Shown here piece by piece: positions 1 through 6,642 of a stretch of DNA of 6,642 bases (the first letter of the stretch is position 1; every line of letters starts with the position of its first letter). Position numbers and translations under genes: made by a program. The notes under the pieces were generated by a model. It worked only from the letters and a program-made list of their open reading frames with translations. It did not search any database and was not told where the DNA came from. The DNA comes from Legionellaceae bacterium (GTDB lineage Bacteria; Pseudomonadota; Gammaproteobacteria; Legionellales; Legionellaceae), in NCBI GenBank assembly GCA_027449525.1, contig DAIDLK010000048.1, forward strand, positions 1 through 6,642. The letters run 5' to 3'.

Positions 1-1860
1 ATGGGGCTAGCGTTGCGCGAGGAACATAAAGAGCAACGCGCGATTGAATTTTATCGCCTATTATCTTCGTTTGATTACATGTCTTCGACACCCACTTTAT
101 TCAACGCAGGTACCTTTCGCCCACAATTATCCAGCTGCTATCTCACTACCGTTCCTGATGACTTGGATGGTATTTACGGTGCAATTAAAGACAATGCGTT
201 ATTATCAAAATACGCAGGCGGTCTTGGCAATGACTGGACGCACGTGCGCGCCATGGGCTCACGCATTAAAGGTACTAATGGACGCTCACAAGGCATTGTA
301 CCGTTTCTTAATGTAGCCGATGCCACCGCAGTTGCCGTCAATCAAGGCGGCAAGCGTAAAGGAGCCGTGTGTGCTTACCTCGAGTGTTGGCACCGTGATG
401 TAGAAGAATTTCTTGATTTACGTAAAAACACCGGGGACGACCGACGACGTACGCACGATATGAACACGGCGCTGTGGGTTCCTGATTTATTCATGAAGCG
501 CGTTCATCAAGAAGGTGAATGGACCCTCTTTTCTCCTGACGAGGTACCTGAGTTACACGATTGCTACGGTAAAGCCTTTGAAGCGTTGTACCTCACCTAT
601 GAACAACACGCCAGAGAAGGAAAAATTCACAACGCGAAGACCGTTCCTGCGCTTAAATTATGGCGTAAGATGCTCTCAATGCTGTTTGAGACAGGTCATC
701 CGTGGCTTACGTTCAAAGATCCCTGTAATATTCGCTCGCCACAGCAACACGCTGGCGTGATCCACAGTTCGAATCTCTGCACGGAAATCACCTTAAATAC
801 CTCTTGGGATGAGATAGCTGTGTGTAATTTAGGCAGTATCAATCTTCCAGCCCACATTGAAAATGGTCAATTGAACGCCGTTAAACTAAAACAAACCATC
901 CATACTGCGATACGCATGTTAGACAACGTCATTGACATTAACTACTACTCTGTACCCCAAGCACGACACTCTAATCTCAAGCACCGTCCCATCGGACTGG
1001 GCATCATGGGTTTTCAGGACGCGCTGTATTGCTTAAACCTAGACTATAGCTCTGATGCCGCAGTGACCTTTGCTGATCAATCCATGGAGCTGGTTAGCTA
1101 TTACGCAATTGAAGCGTCTTCTGATTTAGCGAAAGAACGCGGCCGGTACTCTAGTTTTGAAGGTTCTTTGTGGAGCCAAGGTATCCTGCCAATCGATTCC
1201 ATTGCGCGCTTACAACAAGAACGGGGTGAGTGGCTTGAACAAGACCAATCGTCTACCCTAGACTGGGATGCGCTGCGTACGAAGGTACGCACCCAGGGAA
1301 TGCGTAACTCCAATGTGATGGCGATTGCACCCACCGCAACAATATCTAATATCTGCGCTGTATCACAATCAATTGAACCAACTTACCAAAATTTATACGT
1401 TAAATCCAACCTCTCTGGCGAATTTACGGTCGTTAACCCTTACCTTGTTAATGAACTAAAGGCCCTTAATTTATGGGACGAGGTCATGATCAACGATCTA
1501 AAATATTTTAATGGCAGCGTACAAGCCATTAGTCGTATCCCTCAGGCACTCAAGCAACGTTATGCAACTTCGTTTGAAATTGCACCGCATTGGTTAATTG
1601 AGGCAGCGTCTAGACGACAAAAATGGCTTGATCAAGCTCAGTCACTGAACATCTATATGGCAAAGCCATCTGGTAAAAAGTTAGACGATGTATACCGGCT
1701 CGCTTGGGTACGTGGTTTGAAAACTACTTATTATCTGCGCAGCCTTGGAGCTACTAATGCAGAGAAATCAACGGTTACCGATAGCGCGCTCAATGCTGTA
1801 AAAATCGAGGAGCCCAAAAGCTGCTCTATTCTTGATCCAGACTGTGAAGCCTGCCAATAA
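1..1860 (+). CDS. nrdA: Ribonucleoside-diphosphate reductase, large (alpha) subunit, 5'-truncated by window edge
   Basis: Catalytic R1 subunit of class I aerobic ribonucleotide reductase, a cytosolic enzyme that reduces ribonucleoside diphosphates to deoxyribonucleotides with NrdB as radical donor. In the 619 visible residues I see the redox cysteine in QLSSCYL (C46, equivalent to E. coli C225), the active-site motif SNLCTE (N258, C260, E262; E. coli N437/C439/E441), the second redox cysteine in AVCNLGS (C275; C462), the radical-relay tyrosines Y577-Y578 in KTTYYLR, and a C-terminal shuttle pair C615/C618 in DCEACQ. The long-type NrdA of Pseudomonas, Legionella and Chlamydia is roughly 950 residues or more. 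About 300 or more N-terminal residues, including the ATP-cone activity site, must therefore lie before base 1. The ATG at base 1 is an internal Met followed directly by conserved sequence, not the true start. nrdB follows after 16 nt. Any upstream NrdR boxes are outside the window. Confidence 0.97.
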   Translation: MGLALREEHKEQRAIEFYRLLSSFDYMSSTPTLFNAGTFRPQLSSCYLTTVPDDLDGIYGAIKDNALLSKYAGGLGNDWTHVRAMGSRIKGTNGRSQGIVPFLNVADATAVAVNQGGKRKGAVCAYLECWHRDVEEFLDLRKNTGDDRRRTHDMNTALWVPDLFMKRVHQEGEWTLFSPDEVPELHDCYGKAFEALYLTYEQHAREGKIHNAKTVPALKLWRKMLSMLFETGHPWLTFKDPCNIRSPQQHAGVIHSSNLCTEITLNTSWDEIAVCNLGSINLPAHIENGQLNAVKLKQTIHTAIRMLDNVIDINYYSVPQARHSNLKHRPIGLGIMGFQDALYCLNLDYSSDAAVTFADQSMELVSYYAIEASSDLAKERGRYSSFEGSLWSQGILPIDSIARLQQERGEWLEQDQSSTLDWDALRTKVRTQGMRNSNVMAIAPTATISNICAVSQSIEPTYQNLYVKSNLSGEFTVVNPYLVNELKALNLWDEVMINDLKYFNGSVQAISRIPQALKQRYATSFEIAPHWLIEAASRRQKWLDQAQSLNIYMAKPSGKKLDDVYRLAWVRGLKTTYYLRSLGATNAEKSTVTDSALNAVKIEEPKSCSILDPDCEACQ

Positions 1861-1863
1861 CTT

Positions 1864-1869
1864 AAGGAG
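1864..1869 (+). promoter_or_regulatory. Shine-Dalgarno site of nrdB
   Basis: AAGGAG lies 7 nt before the ATG at 1877. It fixes the nrdB start there rather than at the in-frame ATG at 1832, which lies inside the end of nrdA, has no such site and would add 15 residues (MIQTVKPANN...) that do not resemble an R2 N-terminus. Confidence 0.85.
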
Positions 1870-1876
1870 AATCAAT

Positions 1877-2980
1877 ATGTCAATCACCACAACCAACACT
1901 GACTCCCATGCGGTACAAACTGTTAACAACACGGGGTTAGAATTATTCGAGTTGGGTGCGAATCGCATTCAAGTGGACGACAAACAAATCATTAATTGCC
2001 GCGCCGATTTAAATCAGTTGGTGCCGTTCAAATATCCCTGGGCTTGGGATAAATATTTAAACGCCTGCGCGAACCACTGGATGCCAAATGAAATTAGCAT
2101 GAGTGCTGATTTGGCGTTGTGGAACAATCCACAAGGCTTGAGTGAAGATGAACGTCTAATTGTTATGCGTAATCTCGGTTTTTTCTCCACCGCCGATTCA
2201 CTGGTAGCCAATAACTTAGTGCTTGCGGTATATCGCCACATTACCAATCCAGAATGCAGGCAATACTTGCTCCGTCAAGCTTTCGAAGAAGCACTACATA
2301 CCCACGCGTATCAGTACATCATCGAAAGCTTAGGTCTAGATGAAGCGGAAGTATTCAACATGTACCGTGAAATCCCATCCGTGGCCACAAAAGCTGCGTG
2401 GGCACTACCGTTTACCCAAAGCTTAGGCGACCCAAACTTTTTTACTGGCACACTAGCAAACAATCAACGTCTGTTGCGTGATTTAATTGCTTTTTACGTG
2501 GTGTTTGAGGGCATTTTCTTTTATGTGGGCTTTACGCAAATTTTATCCATGGGGCGACGAAATAAAATGATCGGCACTTCAGAACAGTTCCAATACATTT
2601 TGCGCGATGAATCCATGCACATGAACTTTGGGATTGACGTCATCAACCAAATCAAAATAGAAAATCCAGCTATCTGGACTGATGCGTTTAAACAAGAAAT
2701 GGTTGATTTGATTAAACAAGGTGTTGAACTCGAGTATCAATACGCGCGCGATACGATGCCAAACGGTATCTTAGGCATGAATGCCAGTATGTTCGAGGAG
2801 TACTTGCATTTTATTGCTAACCGTAGGCTAGCTCAAATTGGCTTACCAGAACAATACCCTGGCGCCACGAATCCGTTTCCTTGGATGAGTGAAATGCTCG
2901 ACTTGAAAAAAGAGAAAAATTTTTTTGAAACACGAGTTATCGAGTACCAAGCTGGTGGAACACTGAATTGGGATGAGTAG
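1877..2980 (+). CDS. nrdB: Ribonucleoside-diphosphate reductase, small (beta, R2) subunit
   Basis: Metallo-cofactor subunit of class I ribonucleotide reductase; it generates the radical that is passed to NrdA. The protein is 367 residues from the ATG supported by the AAGGAG site. All six expected metal ligands are visible: D107 (STADSL), E138 and H141 (EEALHTH), E211 (FEGIFF), E245 and H248 (RDESMH). The radical tyrosine position is Y145 (HTHAY, equivalent to E. coli Y122). W54 or W56 in YPWAWDK may serve in electron transfer. The C-terminus NFFETRVIEYQ plus a Gly/Trp tail is the segment that docks on NrdA. The overall sequence resembles the chlamydial R2 type, but chlamydial R2 has Phe at the radical position and Glu at the first ligand, whereas this protein has Tyr and Asp. 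It should therefore use a tyrosyl radical (inference). It is co-transcribed with nrdA (16-nt gap). The stop codon TAG abuts the stop of the opposite-strand gene. Confidence 0.97.
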   Translation: MSITTTNTDSHAVQTVNNTGLELFELGANRIQVDDKQIINCRADLNQLVPFKYPWAWDKYLNACANHWMPNEISMSADLALWNNPQGLSEDERLIVMRNLGFFSTADSLVANNLVLAVYRHITNPECRQYLLRQAFEEALHTHAYQYIIESLGLDEAEVFNMYREIPSVATKAAWALPFTQSLGDPNFFTGTLANNQRLLRDLIAFYVVFEGIFFYVGFTQILSMGRRNKMIGTSEQFQYILRDESMHMNFGIDVINQIKIENPAIWTDAFKQEMVDLIKQGVELEYQYARDTMPNGILGMNASMFEEYLHFIANRRLAQIGLPEQYPGATNPFPWMSEMLDLKKEKNFFETRVIEYQAGGTLNWDE

Positions 2981-3754
2981 TCACAACAACGTTCTGCTTG
3001 CCCAAGCTGGCTCTTGGGCAAGCGTTAAGTTGCGGCGTGTGGTAGCCAGTCGCACTAAATTAGGTCTACATGTTTGGTATTTCTGCATAGTTAGGCAATA
3101 AAAACCAGCCGGACTTGGTGCAACCATCTTGCCCATTTCATTCAAAAAAGCTAATCGCTTAATCCATTGCTCGTGACGCAATGGCGGAAGGTAGTAAAAA
3201 GAATCAAAGCAGCGTTGACGGTAACCGCGCCGCAATAAGCTTTGTTGTAAATACAACGGAGAAATCAATGTGGCAGCTTGTCCACCAAAGCAGTTTATCA
3301 AGCCTAAACGTAATGCCAAACCCCATAAACTAAAGGGATTAATCCCCACCACAATCACATGCCCCATTGGTGCTAAAATACGATCGATTTCATCCAAGGG
3401 ATTTTTTTCCCAACCCAATGCCTCCATGCTAAACAGTGCCAACACACCATCCACACTGTTGCGATTTAGCGGTAGAGCATTCAGGGAAGAAACAACAGCC
3501 GGAGATGATACGCTTAAACAAGGGCTTATCATCCATTGACGACGAAAGTTAAGCGCAGGTAACCAAGAATTTTCGCCACCACTACCTAACTGCAACAATG
3601 CATTGCCACAACAATCGTCAGGCAGGCGTGCCAAACGCGCAGCGCATGCCTGCCCAATATCGAACCCTTGAGCGGTACGGAACCAATCATCGAGTGCCCG
3701 GTATTTTGTTTTTTGATCATCCAAGCTCAAGGGACTATCCAAACGATTGGGCAC
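2981..3754 (-). CDS. YafS-like class I SAM-dependent methyltransferase domain protein
   Basis: Predicted soluble methyltransferase of 257 residues; its substrate is unknown. The match to the YafS family rests on the core LPLNRNSVDGVLALFSMEA (94-112), the helix DEIDRILAPMG (121-131) and the diagnostic strand-turn VGINPFSLWGL (136-146), which parallels GFNPISFMGL in E. coli YafS. The SAM-binding motif I is degenerate: LLQLGSGGENSW (53-64). The first 18 or so residues look variable; an aligned segment begins near ALDDWF (20-25). The start is GTG (3752-3754), and the codon immediately upstream is an in-frame TGA, so no earlier start exists. The Shine-Dalgarno is weak, and a TTG downstream (codon 5 or 11) is possible. 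The last 17 residues run through an inverted repeat and look unlike the family core. In other gammaproteobacteria yafS-like genes often sit near gloB and rnhA; neither is present here. Confidence 0.85.
   Translation of the reverse strand: MPNRLDSPLSLDDQKTKYRALDDWFRTAQGFDIGQACAARLARLPDDCCGNALLQLGSGGENSWLPALNFRRQWMISPCLSVSSPAVVSSLNALPLNRNSVDGVLALFSMEALGWEKNPLDEIDRILAPMGHVIVVGINPFSLWGLALRLGLINCFGGQAATLISPLYLQQSLLRRGYRQRCFDSFYYLPPLRHEQWIKRLAFLNEMGKMVAPSPAGFYCLTMQKYQTCRPNLVRLATTRRNLTLAQEPAWASRTLL
2996..3023. terminator. 11-bp perfect inverted repeat, candidate bidirectional terminator hairpin
   Basis: GCTTGCCCAAG (2996-3006) and CTTGGGCAAGC (3013-3023) are exact reverse complements around a 6-nt loop, CTGGCT. 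On the + strand the pair T2995/G3024 could add a wobble pair. It lies 15 nt past the nrdB stop, where a terminator is expected, and inside the last codons of the methyltransferase gene on the other strand. Neither strand has a proper U-tract after the stem: the + strand continues GTTAAGTTG and the - strand AGAACGTTGTTG. Termination is therefore an inference from position and stem strength. It could also be a 3'-end stabiliser, or antisense protection for the two converging transcripts. Confidence 0.5.
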
Positions 3755-3780
3755 TCATAGTGTTTTACCATAAGGGCCTG

Positions 3781-3809
3781 TTCACGTGCAACCAATGCAA
3801 TGCTAAACT
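3781..3809 (+). promoter_or_regulatory. Candidate sigma-70 promoter of parE
   Basis: TTCACG (3781-3786, 4 of 6 to TTGACA) is separated by 17 nt from TAAACT (3804-3809, 4 of 6 to TATAAT). A TGC directly before the -10 gives an extended -10 element. It would start transcription about 20 nt before the parE ribosome binding site. This is the best-spaced candidate I found in the 91-bp divergent region. No equally good promoter is apparent for the leftward methyltransferase gene. Neither hexamer is close to consensus, so the call is tentative. Confidence 0.35.
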
Positions 3810-3834
3810 AGCTGCAACTGTGCATTATTTTTTC

Positions 3835-3840
3835 AAGGAA
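3835..3840 (+). promoter_or_regulatory. Shine-Dalgarno site of parE
   Basis: AAGGAA lies 5 nt upstream of the ATG at 3846. It supports that start, which also agrees with the N-terminus of E. coli ParE (YNAxAIEVL at the same distance from Met). Confidence 0.75.
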
Positions 3841-3845
3841 ATCAT

Positions 3846-5726
3846 ATGACGGAACAATACAATGCAGAAGCGATCGAGGTTTTAAACGGCCTGGAACCTG
3901 TGCAGCGTAGACCGGGGATGTACACCGACACCTCACGCCCCAATCATTTAGCGCAAGAGGTGATTGATAACAGTGTCGATGAAGTATTGGCGGGCTTTGC
4001 TTCGCATATTACCGTCACATTACACACCGATGGATCAGTTGAAGTAGAAGATAACGGGCGGGGCATGCCAGTTGATTTGCATCCTCAATTGGGGGTCAGC
4101 GGAGTCGAAGTTATCATGACACGCTTGCATGCTGGTGCAAAATTTTCAGACAAAAATTATACTTTTTCTGGTGGTCTACACGGCGTAGGAGTCTCCGTGG
4201 TCAATGCACTTTCGCAACGCCTAGAAGTGACGATCAAACGCCAAGGCACTATTTATCATATGGTGTTTGCTGATGGTGAAAAGCAACAAGAATTAAGCAA
4301 AATTGGCAGCATCAGTAAAAAACAAACTGGCACAATCATTCGCTTTTGGCCAAATGCACAATATTTTGACACCACCCGTATTGCCGTTAAACCACTGGTG
4401 CACTTATTACGCGCTAAAGCCATCTTATGCCCTGGTTTATCCATGACCTTTATCAATCAAATGACCCAAGAAACTGAGCATTGGTGCTTTGACCGGGGCT
4501 TAACTGACTACCTCAAGCAAACCCTACCACAAGATTATCTGCCTGAAGAGCCTTGGTCTGGAGAATTTAACAGTGAAGATGCTCAGGTCCATTGGGCACT
4601 GGCTTGGTCAGAGTCTTCCACCGCGTTACAAAATGAAAGTTATGTGAATCTGATCCCAACAATCCAAGGCGGTACGCATGTTAATGGCTTACGTGCCGGA
4701 TTATTCGATGCAATGAATGAGTTTTGCGAACAGCGCAATTTACTGCCGCGAGGAATTAAGCTAACAGCAGACGATTTGTGGGAACCCTGTCAGTATATTT
4801 TATCCGTCAAAATGAAAGAACCTCAATTTGCTGGTCAAACCAAAGAGCGCCTTAGCTCGCGCTCCATTACCCAAGTGGTCAGTAAAGGTGTGCAAGATGC
4901 TTTTGCCTTATGGCTCAATGATCATCGTTCCGCTGGGGAGTTGTTAGCGGCCTTGATCATTGAGCGAGCACAAAAACGGTTACGTCAAGCAAAATTAGTC
5001 GCGCGCAAACGCATTCATCAAGGTCCAGCATTACCTGGCAAGCTAGCCGATTGCCTACAACAAGATCTCAGCCAATCCGAATTATTCATGGTTGAGGGAG
5101 ATTCGGCCGGTGGTTCAGCAAAACAAGCACGTAATAAAGATTTTCAAGCCATCCTGCCGTTACGAGGGAAAATATTAAACACCTGGGAAGTGGACTCCGC
5201 CCAAATTTTAGCTTCACAAGAAATTCATGATATTGCAGTAGCAATTGGTGTCGACCCAAACTCAGATGATATCAGCAGTTTACGTTATGGAAAGTTGTGT
5301 ATTTTAGCCGATGCAGATTCAGATGGTGCCCACATTGCCACCCTGTTGTGCGCGTTATTTCTTCGGCATTTTAAACCATTAGTGCAAGCCGGACACGTCT
5401 ACATTGCCATGCCACCACTCTACCGCATCGATGCCGGCAATAGCGTTCACTACGCATTAGATGACGAAGAAAAAGAACTTCTTTTACAAAAATTAGCTCA
5501 ATCGAATCGCAACAGAATTACTATTCAACGTTTTAAAGGGCTCGGCGAAATGAACCCGTTGCAATTGCGTGAAACCACCATGCACCCCACTACCCGGCGC
5601 CTAGTTCAACTAACACTCATGGATGAAACCAAAGCCATCGCCTTGATGGACATGCTGCTCGCCAAAAAAAGAGCGCATGACCGTAAGGCATGGCTAGAGG
5701 ACAAAGGCAATCTAGCGCGTATTTGA
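3846..5726 (+). CDS. parE: DNA topoisomerase IV subunit B
   Basis: ATPase subunit of topoisomerase IV, which with ParC (not in the window) decatenates daughter chromosomes and relaxes supercoils. It has 626 residues, against about 630 in E. coli ParE and about 800 in GyrB; it lacks the proteobacterial GyrB insertion. The GHKL ATPase domain shows catalytic E38 and Mg-binding N42 in QEVIDNSVDE, D69 in DNGRGMP, and the lid GGLHGVGVSVVN (109-120). The transducer domain has the ATP-contacting loop QTKERLSSR with K333. The TOPRIM domain has EGDSAGGSAK (417-426) and DADSDG (489-494), followed by QRFKGLGEMNP (561-571) and a C-terminus MDMLLAKKR typical of ParE. Positions D419, L444, S457 and E459 match E. 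coli D420, L445, S458 and E460, where fluoroquinolone resistance changes occur, and all are wild type. The gene is complete and intact. Its last 15 nt overlap the end of the opposite-strand gene. Confidence 0.98.
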   Translation: MTEQYNAEAIEVLNGLEPVQRRPGMYTDTSRPNHLAQEVIDNSVDEVLAGFASHITVTLHTDGSVEVEDNGRGMPVDLHPQLGVSGVEVIMTRLHAGAKFSDKNYTFSGGLHGVGVSVVNALSQRLEVTIKRQGTIYHMVFADGEKQQELSKIGSISKKQTGTIIRFWPNAQYFDTTRIAVKPLVHLLRAKAILCPGLSMTFINQMTQETEHWCFDRGLTDYLKQTLPQDYLPEEPWSGEFNSEDAQVHWALAWSESSTALQNESYVNLIPTIQGGTHVNGLRAGLFDAMNEFCEQRNLLPRGIKLTADDLWEPCQYILSVKMKEPQFAGQTKERLSSRSITQVVSKGVQDAFALWLNDHRSAGELLAALIIERAQKRLRQAKLVARKRIHQGPALPGKLADCLQQDLSQSELFMVEGDSAGGSAKQARNKDFQAILPLRGKILNTWEVDSAQILASQEIHDIAVAIGVDPNSDDISSLRYGKLCILADADSDGAHIATLLCALFLRHFKPLVQAGHVYIAMPPLYRIDAGNSVHYALDDEEKELLLQKLAQSNRNRITIQRFKGLGEMNPLQLRETTMHPTTRRLVQLTLMDETKAIALMDMLLAKKRAHDRKAWLEDKGNLARI

Positions 5727-6642
5727 ACCGCCGTGAAGCACTACAGCCAGGCTGGGCTCAGCATGGTTTGTCGGCTGGGACGGCGGGAAAAAATTGCTTT
5801 GCCCTAAGGCTTTTTTAGCAAGTGCTTGACCGGCTTTGGACGATTGTAACGCCTGTCGCAATGAGTTGGGTTGCTTCGACATAAACACTTGCGCTGCCAA
5901 CAACGCATTTTCAGTAGTGGGGCAATTTATTTTTGCCATTAAAACATACAATTGTAATAAGAACTCAAAATCAGTTTGTTCAGGCTTTGCTATCAAATTA
6001 TTCGCGCATTGCGCACTGAGATAACCGGCTATTGCCAAGGCGTTATCGCTCACGAGTGCCTCACGTCGTAATTGATCGCGAATACCACGCTGCAAAGCCG
6101 GTTCAAGGTCCCTAAACCGTTCTACAATGGTGTTTAATAACTGATTAGCCAGTACGACTAAAGCCCGTTCGCTGGGAGTATGCGGGCCTGGTTTCGCATA
6201 AAAAAACAAACAGGGCATCCAGGGGCTGTTCTCATCGGAAGAACTATTGGCTAAAACGCATGCATCACACGTCGACTTATCCATGAAGACTTGCAGATTT
6301 GGTCCGTTCAAAGACGACAATACTTCCCGTCTGAAAAATAACGGAGAAGTCAGTAACATCAATAACGGCGTAAAGAGCAAATCTACTTTGGTAAAGCGAC
6401 TTAAGAAACTAATGAGCTCTGGATATAAGAATTGATGGTGAATGAACGTCAATGGGAAGATATGTCGAATAGCATGTAATCTAATCCAGCCTTCATCAAC
6501 AGGCTCTTTCGGCCGCGTCATCGATTGTACCAGCGGCAGATGCGATTTTTTTTTCAATGCACTTAATGTTTCGATACGCATTGGTAACACCTGCATCGTG
6601 GCACCGAATTCGATTGCCAAACGGATAAAATCCAAATGACTT
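5712..6642 (-). CDS. Hypothetical protein, 5' end beyond the window edge
   Basis: I do not recognise this protein. The frame is open from the TAG at 5712-5714 to the right edge. The first possible start inside the window is a TTG at 6633-6635, but the frame continues upstream (Ser-His codons), so the true start probably lies outside. Counting from that TTG there are 307 residues. Residues 40-120 are rich in aromatic and aliphatic residues, with a stretch VDLLFTPLLMLLTSPLFF (84-101) that could be a membrane-associated or buried helix but is short and interrupted. A CxxC pair, C123/C126 (STCDACV), is the only metal- or disulfide-like motif; further cysteines are at 142, 210 and 238. Residues 155-280 look alpha-helical, rich in Leu, Ala, Gln and Arg. 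There is no signal peptide in view and no enzyme signature that I can name. The long uninterrupted frame, with only short unrelated frames opposite, supports a real gene. Its tail overlaps parE by 15 nt. Confidence 0.75.
   Translation of the reverse strand, partial: SHLDFIRLAIEFGATMQVLPMRIETLSALKKKSHLPLVQSMTRPKEPVDEGWIRLHAIRHIFPLTFIHHQFLYPELISFLSRFTKVDLLFTPLLMLLTSPLFFRREVLSSLNGPNLQVFMDKSTCDACVLANSSSDENSPWMPCLFFYAKPGPHTPSERALVVLANQLLNTIVERFRDLEPALQRGIRDQLRREALVSDNALAIAGYLSAQCANNLIAKPEQTDFEFLLQLYVLMAKINCPTTENALLAAQVFMSKQPNSLRQALQSSKAGQALAKKALGQSNFFPPSQPTNHAEPSLAVVLHGGSNTR
5728..5786. repeat. Nested inverted repeats just past parE
   Basis: CCGCCGT (5728-5734) pairs exactly with ACGGCGG (5780-5786). 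Inside it CAGCC (5744-5748) pairs with GGCTG (5773-5777), and innermost GCTG (5751-5754) pairs with CAGC (5759-5762) around a 4-nt loop. The whole could fold as a GC-rich branched or imperfect long stem starting 2 nt after the parE stop. No U-tract follows on the + strand (GGGAAAAAA), so it is not a standard terminator. It lies inside the last codons of the opposite-strand gene. Confidence 0.4.
5788..5821. terminator. Weak terminator-like hairpin with A6 and T6 tracts
   Basis: A6 (5788-5793), then TTGCT (5794-5798), GCC (5801-5803), a 4-nt loop CTAA, GGC (5808-5810), T6 (5811-5816) and AGCAA (5817-5821). Read rightward, a short GCC/GGC stem is followed at once by six Ts, 80-90 nt after the parE stop. 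Read leftward, TTGCT/AGCAA closes the hairpin and is followed by six Ts, but that would be inside the hypothetical gene, about 75 nt before its stop. Stems are short, so a role in ending the parE transcript is only a possibility. Confidence 0.25.

Noticed and set aside
1101..1334. 77-codon - strand frame inside nrdA
   Set aside because: It is fully antisense to conserved nrdA sequence and has no features of its own.
1832..1876. Longer nrdB beginning at the ATG at 1832, overlapping the end of nrdA
   Set aside because: The strong AAGGAG site and family length favour the ATG at 1877; the extra 15 residues are nrdA sequence read in another frame.
3270..3539. 89-codon + strand frame within the methyltransferase region
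   Set aside because: It is entirely antisense to the conserved core of the methyltransferase (including the VGINPF motif), so it is a shadow frame.
3598..3849. 83-codon + strand frame ending at the parE start
   Set aside because: It runs antisense to the well-supported methyltransferase gene for most of its length, has no ribosome binding site that I can see and no recognisable protein features.
3846..5726. Assignment as gyrB instead of parE
   Set aside because: The 626-residue length, lack of the proteobacterial GyrB insertion and near-colinear match to E. coli ParE at both ends favour ParE; the GyrB-like DNGRGMP variant alone does not outweigh this.
5836..6639. Three short + strand frames of 62-65 codons opposite the hypothetical gene
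   Set aside because: They are low-quality frames without ribosome binding sites, broken by stops, whereas the - strand is open through the whole interval.
1..6642. CRISPR array, tRNA, insertion sequence, phage or defence system
   Set aside because: No spaced direct repeats, cloverleaf sequences, transposase motifs or terminal repeats were seen; nearly every base is in a gene.

Overview
This 6.6-kb window holds ordinary, gene-dense bacterial chromosome, most likely from a gammaproteobacterium. The ParE protein matches the Escherichia coli ParE layout almost residue for residue as I remember it, and a YafS-like methyltransferase is present. The ribonucleotide reductase (RNR) is the long NrdA plus chlamydial-like NrdB type that I associate with Pseudomonas, Legionella, Coxiella and Chlamydia. 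Base composition looks to be mid-40s % GC by eye. A Legionella/Coxiella-like relative is possible, but the genus cannot be fixed from the sequence alone.

Layout: (1) 1-1860 (+) is the 3' part of nrdA, cut by the window's left edge. (2) 1877-2980 (+) is nrdB, 16 nt downstream with a strong Shine-Dalgarno, so the two form an nrdAB operon making class I aerobic RNR. (3) 2981-3754 (-) is a YafS-like class I SAM-dependent methyltransferase that converges on nrdB with no bases between the two stop codons. An 11-bp perfect inverted repeat lies inside its last codons. (4) 3755-3845 is a 91-bp divergent intergenic region with a plausible parE promoter and a clear parE ribosome binding site. (5) 3846-5726 (+) is parE, complete, topoisomerase IV subunit B. 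(6) 5712-6642 (-) is a protein of unknown function, open at the right edge, whose 3' end overlaps the 3' end of parE by 15 nt.

Functionally, RNR supplies deoxynucleotides for replication and topoisomerase IV decatenates the replicated chromosomes, so two DNA-replication functions sit near each other. They are separated by an opposite-strand gene and are not one operon. No RNA gene, mobile element, CRISPR array or phage gene was seen, and no gap without a gene exceeds 91 bp.

I did not find a convincing new system. The points most worth a second look are the unrecognised gene at the right edge, the very tight tail-to-tail junctions with hairpins inside coding sequence, and the NrdB radical site, which keeps canonical Tyr and Asp in a chlamydial-like framework.
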